From Podocnemis expansa (Eukaryota; Chordata; Testudines; Podocnemididae): a DNA stretch of 64,000 bases. The position numbers and the translations under genes were made by a program. The stretch lies in NCBI GenBank assembly GCA_007922195.1, contig ML681996.1, positions 18,343,218 to 18,407,217 on the forward strand, written 5' to 3'. The notes below the pieces were generated by a model that saw nothing but the letters and a program-made list of their open reading frames with translations, was not told where the DNA came from and did no database searches. This document shows positions 57,431-64,000 of this stretch, piece after piece. Numbering within the stretch: position 1 is the stretch's first letter; each line of letters begins with the position of its first letter.

Positions 57431-57928
57431 GAGATCAAATAGCGTCACTGCATTAAAAATAAAAGCTAAGTACAACAAGACATAAATATAATCAACAGAG
57501 AATGTACTGGAGGGGTGAGAACAATTATTATACCTATTAATAGTAAAAGAGATGTGAAAATAGAATGAAAATGTTAGTGCAGAAAATTACTTCAATTCCA
57601 TGTACACCTTTGAGAAAAAACTAGAACATGAAACTTCAATGTGTACAAGGCCTTTCATTCAATCATATTTTCTTAGTTGGCTGCATACTTAAAACACAGT
57701 ACAAGCAATATGGAAAACATTTTTAGCATAATTATAAGTTCATTGCAATTCAGCTGAACTTACAATTTTTCCCTGGATAGCTAAAGAAAAATGCTTGTTT
57801 CATCAAAAGTAATTTGCACAAGTAAATTAATAATTATTCGGATAATACTTTCTACATCTGCAGATAGTGGTGCTACTCACCACCCTATCCTTTCTCCTGG
57901 AAATTTATAACCCTTTATTGTCAGAACC
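57431..57928. other. Stretch without a recognised gene
   Basis: AT-rich, nothing recognised. Confidence 0.45.
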
Positions 57929-57940
57929 TGACCTGCCAAA

Positions 57941-58660
57941 TTCCATGTTAGTCTAGTTCAGCAAAACAAGCAAGGAGTCCTCTGGCACTTAAAGACTAAC
58001 AGATTTATTTATCACATGCTTTTTTGTGGGAGAAAATCCCACTTCTGCACAAAAGGCACCATGACAGGACCTAATCAAGCCGGCTGCTCCATCAAGGCCT
58101 CTTTCACTTGCTCATTGACCAATCTGACTTATGCCATCATGTGCCAGAAATGTCCCCAAACCTTATACATTGGACAAACAGGGAAATCTCTGTGCAAATG
58201 AATAAATGGACACAAAACTGACATCAGAAATCACAACATTCAAAAACCAGGAGCTGAGCACTTCAATCTTCTTAATCATTCTGTTGATGATTTGTTAATA
58301 GCTGTGCTCAGGCAAATAGGCAACACATCAAGAGAAACTGCTGAATTGGAATTGATATACAAATTTAACTATGTGCCAGCAAGATTAAATCATGACTATG
58401 GATTTTTTTCCCATTCCAAAAGGTGATTTGACCTCACCCTCCTCTGTGCTGTTTCCCAGTGTTTGAATCACAACTGCTTTGATTTGCTATTACAGTATGA
58501 CCTAATCCCATAACTTACTCTTCCCTGCATTTATCTTCTTCCAATTTTGTAAGTTTTCCTCTTCTTCAACTATCTGATGAAGTGGGATTTTCTCCCATGA
58601 AAGCTCATGAGATAAATAAATTTGTTAGTCTGTAAGGGCCACAGGACTCCTTGCTTGTTT
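57941..58660 (+). mobile_element. Penelope-like element, 5'-truncated, with inverted head
   Basis: A 720-bp insertion between TGACCTGCCAAA (57929-57940) and TGGCCTGCCAAA (58661-58672), 11 of 12 identical. The first ~95 bp are reversed 3' terminus; from about 58040 it is sense, holding the end of the endonuclease and a full 3' UTR with CTGATGA and hairpin (58573-58600). Confidence 0.93.
58042..58426 (+). pseudogene. PLE GIY-YIG endonuclease fragment
   Basis: Sense frame: GCSIKASFTC, LTYAIMCQKCPQTLYIGQTGK, then TGA at 58199-58201, and after it NGHKTDIRN with the His that is Pro in the 17-20 kb copy, PGAEHFNLLNHSVDDLL and ETAELELIYKF to the normal C-terminus. One stop and a small in-frame deletion near 58327 break it. 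Confidence 0.9.
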
Positions 58661-58672
58661 TGGCCTGCCAAA

Positions 58673-60939
58673 GGCTGCTATTTAGCCCACCAGAGGAGAT
58701 AAGCAGTCCCTTCCCTACAGCCTGTGTCAGCCAGAAGGAGCAGCACACCCCACTCCCCTGAGTCAAGGAGCAGCCCATACCAGCCAGCCAGGTTCCCTCC
58801 CCTCCAACCACATGTCTGCCAGGTACATCAGCAAAACCCCCAAGTCCCCACCTGCCACCAGTGAGCTGACTGAGCTGAGGAGAAGCCCTTCATCTTTAGA
58901 CTGTACTTTCCACTTCTACCCAAAGCTGAGGGAAGGTCTGTTCTCTCTTCGGCCCCAAGCTGACTGGATTCAGCAGCAGCACATCTATGCCCCCCAACTG
59001 GCTGGTAGAAGAAGATCTCCATCCCTTTAGCCTTTTCCCCCTCACTGGCCCCTTGAGTAACAATGAAATTGCATTGTGGTTTCTCACACAAGAAGGCTGG
59101 ACACCCCCTTATAATGTCTCTCAACTCGCATATTGTAAAAGACATTGGACCAGATCCTAGCTCCTGCCTTGCCCTTTATACTTCTCTAGCAGTGCAATAG
59201 GAATGCAGTGTTCTAACAGTCACAGATGTTCCTAATGTTGAGGATCTCCATATGGTATAAAGGTAACTTAGTTCCTCTTTACTTATTTTCCTTTCCAAGA
59301 AAAATGGATGTTCTTGAAAAGGCTGAAGGTATGGCTGTCAGCAGGAGAGGGTGAAGCTGTAATACTTTGTGCTCAGCAATTCCCAGTGGTAGACCTGTCC
59401 CTGAGGGCTATGCTAACTGCTGCAAGCCTAGCAGTTCCCAGAGGCTCAATCTAGCTTCTCTTAGCTACACCAAGTTACACGAGGGACCCTCAATTCTGGA
59501 AATGGAAAAAAGGACTAGATTATTTTTATTCCACTTGGAAGTCCTCTTAAAATGAGTTCTGGACAATGCTTAACTTGGCTGGAATTTGTAATCTGTCCTA
59601 TTGTATCATCTTAAATATCTGTACGTAACATTGATGACACAGTTTTCAGAAATGTTTCTATGTTGTCTCTTAGCACCTGTCTTAGACCCATACAAAGGAT
59701 CAAATTGTGCCTAGTTTATGTTGCAGAATACTACATTCTAGAAGTCATCCTATTTACCTTAACAATAAGTAAGAACAATTAAGAATGACAGCATGTGGCC
59801 CTTTCTAAATGCTATTTATAAACTACCACTAGAATACAATCTCTGCCATGGAAAGTAACAGGGCTAGAAAATTATCTCTGCCAAAGCATCACTAATTTTA
59901 TATTACACGATGTGTGCAGTTTAGGAAAGAAATATATTAAATATGATTTATCATAATCAACATTCTACAATTGTTGATATTTGTGAAGACTTCAGAACAA
60001 AAGTAAAGTTATTGACATTTTGGCTGCTTATTAAACAAACCTGAAGTGCTGCAAACAATTTCAATTAACAAAAAATGACCACATTTTAAATCTAATTTAA
60101 ACAAATTTCATCCTAAATATTGAAATTAAATAAAATGGATTTCATCTGCAATTCTATTTTGCTTATGGAATTCTATTATGTGTATGTGATGATAGCTTAG
60201 CTTAGACTGCCTAATAGTTGTTCTGAAAATCAGCAGCTAGCAAAACAAAGCATTAAGCCATAGAGCATGGATCATCGTATTTAAAACGTGAGAGCTCCAT
60301 TACAGTGCAGCTAATTGTATAGCATCTCAGACTGTTGCCTTGAAACCCACAAGCAAAGCATACTAGCAGTTTTAGCATGAGCAAATCTCTTCCAGTAAGA
60401 CTAAAGAATTAACGCTTTGAAAGGATGATCATGGGGGAGAGGTGAGAGACTATTCAAAGAGACTCACTTTAAATCATTCTCTACTGATTGTCAATGAAAA
60501 ATACTTGGCTATAGTTTTAAATATAATAATTAATATTGCATTCCCTTCATTTTTCTCACTGAGCAATTCTGCTAACATCAGAAAACACCAAGAGCTCAAA
60601 ATGTCCCCTCTAAATAACAAGTTTCAATTGTTTTACCTGTTAAAACTACAAAATTAAAGTACTGTTACCAGGGCATTTTAAGGCAAGAAAAAAATAAACA
60701 TATGGGAGGGGGCTTTCACTTTTAAGCACAGTGGTCCTAATATTGCAGTTACTCAGGTGAAGAAAAACTGTGGTTTGTTCAGCTATTCTGAAAGAAAGAC
60801 AGGAGAGCCACACCCATAAAATGAGGGTTAAGGTGGGCTGTAAAGAAGCAGGTTTGTTCCCTGCCATACTAGTCATGGGTGTCCTGACCCTCTCCCCCAT
60901 TCTTCTCCCTTAGCAAATACATCCATTTTAAGTCATTTA
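58673..60939. other. Long stretch without a recognised gene
   Basis: 58,673-59,150 is moderately GC with short frames; the rest is AT-rich. No element ends or exons recognised. Confidence 0.45.
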
Positions 60940-63199
60940 TCCTTTTTAAAGCCATTTATCTGGCCATTGCATCCTGCAACTGTGGGATATCTTCACTGGC
61001 AAGCCACCATAAAGAGGCACTATAAATTAATTTGGCGGCCTTTTCTGCAAACCCAGGCTGGTTTCCCAGACATCTCTTAATGCCCCCTTTTATATTGAAC
61101 AAAAATATGTCTACACCCAAGTCTGCCAGGGGAACCCCTCCTTCCAAAATAACTTTGGTGCCACACATGCTATTCCAGGATTCAAAATTACTAACCACTG
61201 CATGTCCAGAAGAAATTTGACAACATCCTTGTTCCCATACTTGTTAGCCTTGCCCAACTGGGAGGGCTTCACATGTCCCTGTGAGACTTTACATTGGAGC
61301 ATGTATGACCATGCAATTTTTAATCATCGAAAATATCCCAGGATTTGCCTCAAGTCCCTCTCCACCTTTCTCAAATCATTTTCCTCAGGGTACATCACAG
61401 TGATATCTGGCAACTGCTGGTACCATAACATGCCTCTCCTCTCATACCTATTGAGAATTGTTTCATTGATGAATACCATCTGTGAATTTTCTAGCATCTT
61501 GGATGCCTACCTATGCACCCAATATTCTAGGGGTTCCCCACCCATGGTCCACTGGGCTTTATAAAGTAGTTCGTGCTCCCTTCCTGCTGGCTGGGAACCA
61601 AGTCGTGGCCACCTGCCTCCTACACAGTCCCAGCTTGCAGCTGAGAGGCAGGCTGTAGCTGTATGCCTACAGCTGGCTGCGGATGGGCACACAGCCAGGA
61701 GAAGGAGTTGAGCTATGGGGGCTGAGAGCAGGGCTGGAACTCATTTCTCTTGCCCAGTCCAGAAGTCAGCCAGGAGTTGGGCTTTCAACTGGGTCCGACA
61801 TACAGCTGGGAGCAGGAGCCCAGCTGCAGCCACCCGCCTGCCATCCAGTCCCAAAGTGCAGCCAGGAGAGGATGTGAGGCTGCAGCTTATTCTCCTGCCC
61901 AGTCAGGCAGACATCCAGGAGTAGGAACAAGGCTATAGTGCTCACTTACTGCCTGGTCCCGTCAGCAACAGGGAATCCATTCCAGAATGCAATCAGAAGT
62001 GGGAGCTGGGCTGCTGCTGCTCATTCTTCTTGCCCAGTCCTGGCACATAGCCAGAAGCCAGCCTGCAGCCCTGTCAGATGCACAGTGGCAGCCAGCAGCT
62101 AGTTTCCCACAGACACCTTCCTCCTGCCCAGTGCCTACTCCCAGCTCTCCAAGCAATGAGGACCCATCATACCCAAAGAGCAGGGACTCTGTAAATTAGA
62201 CCTTTTTGTAGATTTAATACATTGCACGTGTGACCAATTTCCAATCATTACATTGTTTTTTTAAGAGTTGATAGACTGGTGGCCTTTCAGGGTTGTCATA
62301 ATGATATTTGTGGCCCTCAAACCAGAAATGTTGAGAATCACTGCAATAAACAATAGTGTGCCCCCAAATCCACACCACCGTCTGAATAGCTGATCTTTCC
62401 ACATGTGGAATGAAATTACAGTAAACAAATATTAACTTACTAGTTGGAGTCTCACATATATTCTCTATGCTTCTCAGTGCCTGATTGCCTGAATTACCTC
62501 CATACTCAGCTGTGTTGCTGCTGTTGCTACCCTGAACCTGAATGAACCAAATTCCTCTGTTGGCATCGCCAACCTCATCATCCCTATATCAACACCATAA
62601 CTACTATGTATGTTTTAAGGGAACTGCTATCACTGTGCATAGAAAGAGAACCAGCCGTCATCACTTGTTTCACCATGTATGGATTCAAAGCCTCCCTGAG
62701 GCAAACCCCAGGCTCACCACCCTAATTCACTACTCAGATTCACCCCAGCCTCCTGTATCAGTCTTTGACTTTCACAAGTTTAGTATCACTCCTTGTCCCT
62801 GCTAGTGTACATCTCACAGCTGCAAAACCTTTCCAATAGAGTCCCTATAGGACCAAGGTGCTAACTTGTTGCTCCTGAAAGTGCCAAAAAATGCTGGCCT
62901 GAACAAGGCCACTTTCTATCCACCATGACATATAGTTCCCAGTATCTGCACAAGATTCCTGAGCAGCTAAACTATGATGGGATGGTGTATATCCTCCCTG
63001 AGGTCATTGTTTCATGACCAACCCACCAGAAACACTCAGATTCAGAAATCATTCTAAGGATCTGTTGAACCACTGAGCCTATAGGCAAACATATTGGTTT
63101 TAGATTGTTGATGACACCAGCTGACAGGTTGCTAAAGATACCATGTACCTTAGCATATGCTCCTCTGTCACGGGCTATAATGGTGACTAGCTTTCCCAA
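60940..63199 (-). pseudogene. Unidentified antisense protein relic, cysteine-rich, split by a hAT element
   Basis: Reading antisense from 63199 down, long protein-like segments follow each other with a few stops and shifts: GKLVTIIARDRGAY, SECFWWVGHETM, WPCSGQHFLALSG, RFCSCEMYTS, YRDDEVGDANRGIWFIQVQG, TVVWIWGHTIVYW, then after the hAT (61528-62343) MVFINETILNRYERRG, KPSQLGKANKYGNKD, GNQPGFAEKAAK and DIPQLQDAMAR near 60960. The frame runs across the excised hAT, supporting one protein of perhaps 600 residues. Cys-rich with possible N-glycosylation sites (NLS, NET). I do not recognise it; an envelope-like product is one possibility. Confidence 0.5.
61528..62343. mobile_element. Non-autonomous hAT element inside the relic
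   Basis: An 816-bp insertion from TAGGGGTTCCCCACCC to ...GTTGAGAATCACTG, flanked by CAATATTC (61520-61527) and CAATAAAC (62344-62351), 6 of 8 identical. The interior holds 'cagccaggag' / 'cagctgggagcaggagc' units in GC-rich filler. The right end, with 'ccctcaaaccagaaatgttg', is typical of hAT MITEs. Confidence 0.82.
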
Positions 63200-64000
63200 G
63201 TCTGAAATTTCACAAAACCACTAAAATTTCATTTGCTTCCCTTCAGGTTCTTTGCTGGTTCCTGATACCAACTCCCTCTGCCCACCTGAAAATGAGACAA
63301 GTCATCTGCTATGTTATTATCAACCCTGGGTGCAGTCTGGAAGAAAAACAGGTATTAATACTTAAACATTGTAGTACAAATGCCCTTATCAGTCTCAAAA
63401 CCCTGTGTTATATGGAAGTCTGGTGATTTATAATGTACTATTACAATGGAGTATGTCTACACTGGTGGCTCTGTTAAGTTGACTTAACAAGGTCGACTTT
63501 ACGTCAACTTAAAGTTGACCTTGTTAAGTTGACTTAGAGTGTCCACACTGAAAACTCCTGTCGACTGCCTGCGTTCACACTGACAGGCTCTAGGTCAACC
63601 CTTCCAGTGGCCAGGAACTCTGGGAAGGGGCTTGGAGACCAATTAAGTTGACTTAAGGGCTATGACCATCTACACTGGCTTAAGTCAACTTAATAAGGTC
63701 AACTTACACCATAAGTTGACCTTAAGAGGTCGTGTTATTAAGTCAACTTATGGAATCACTTAGGTTGACTTAATAAAAGCCCAGTGTGGTGCAGGGATCT
63801 GTAAGTTGACTTAAGCTTCCTTAAGTTGACCTAAGGCTCCATTGTAGACGTACCAACGGTGTTGTACCAGAGACACACCCTTGTCCTCTTTATCCCTAAA
63901 AAATCACTGTGACCAACATGGGAACAAACTCCAGGAAGGTCATGTCACATTCTATCCGTTTTCGGGACCAGACGGAAAACCACTTCTGAGCCCAACATAT
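63200..64000 (-). pseudogene. DIRS-like RNase H end, antisense (partial, split by MITE)
   Basis: Antisense and continuing beyond the window. Segments: DMTFLEFVPMLVTVI (near 63945-63900), then past the MITE VLRLIRAFVLQCLSIN (about 63410-63360) and VDNNIADDLSHFQ (about 63330-63290). This resembles the C-terminal RT-RNase H of DIRS-type retroelements, whose domain ends in an ADALSRFQ-like box. Frameshifts and stops show decay. Whether the cysteine-rich relic downstream belongs to the same element is open. Confidence 0.6.
63448..63854. mobile_element. Harbinger-type MITE inside the retroelement relic
   Basis: A 407-bp MITE, left end GGAGTATGTCTACACTGG, right end reversed GGTACGTCTACAATGG, flanks AAT (63445-63447) and AAC. 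Interior of AAGTTGACTTAA / TTAAGTCAACTT palindromes, like 15249-15633 and 45849-46263. It interrupts the RNase H relic. Confidence 0.88.

Overview
The window looks like gene-poor nuclear DNA from an amniote, most likely a sauropsid of turtle or crocodilian type. The reasons are CR1 LINEs, a tRNA-plus-CR1-tail SINE, many Penelope-like elements (PLEs), and large numbers of hAT and Harbinger-type non-autonomous DNA transposons on AT-rich, microsatellite-bearing DNA. I found no convincing host exon, tRNA, rRNA or CRISPR. Nearly all coding signal comes from broken transposons. The genus is inference; the repeat content is read directly.

Layout. 1-5.2 kb: a hAT MITE, a CR1 LINE whose RT is split by a small hAT insertion, a 1.1 kb Harbinger-type element and a fold-back PLE. 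5.2-16.8 kb: mostly unique DNA with two hAT MITEs and three Harbinger-type elements. 17.4-20.2 kb: the best-preserved element, a PLE with reverse transcriptase, zinc-binding cysteines and GIY-YIG endonuclease, followed almost immediately by a second, fold-back-only PLE. 20.2-29.8 kb: mostly unique DNA with a MITE, CR1 tails and a GC-rich hAT element. 29.8-32.9 kb: a decayed APE-type LINE. 33.8-42.0 kb: what I read as one ancient autonomous Harbinger transposon, with a HARBI1-like transposase on + and a two-exon Myb/SANT-like gene on -, torn apart by a MITE, an LTR-like block, a PLE (itself carrying a MITE) and a hAT element. 43-58.7 kb: more PLE, hAT and MITE copies, a tRNA-Val-like/CR1 SINE and a diverged PLE carrying internal microsatellites. 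60.9-64 kb: an antisense retroelement relic with a DIRS-like RNase H end and a cysteine-rich reading frame I cannot name, cut by a hAT element and a MITE.

The main result is mechanistic. Six PLE insertions can be delimited by 12-bp target-site duplications, from 42 bp to 2.6 kb long. Five of these six, and one further copy at 38-40 kb, join a reversed piece of the 3' terminus to a sense piece. The PLE tails contain a hammerhead-ribozyme-like core. The Harbinger-type MITEs share their terminal motif and 3-bp A/T-rich duplications with the broken autonomous relic, so source and dependants may be present together. All boundaries come from reading by eye; no alignment, folding or database search was run.
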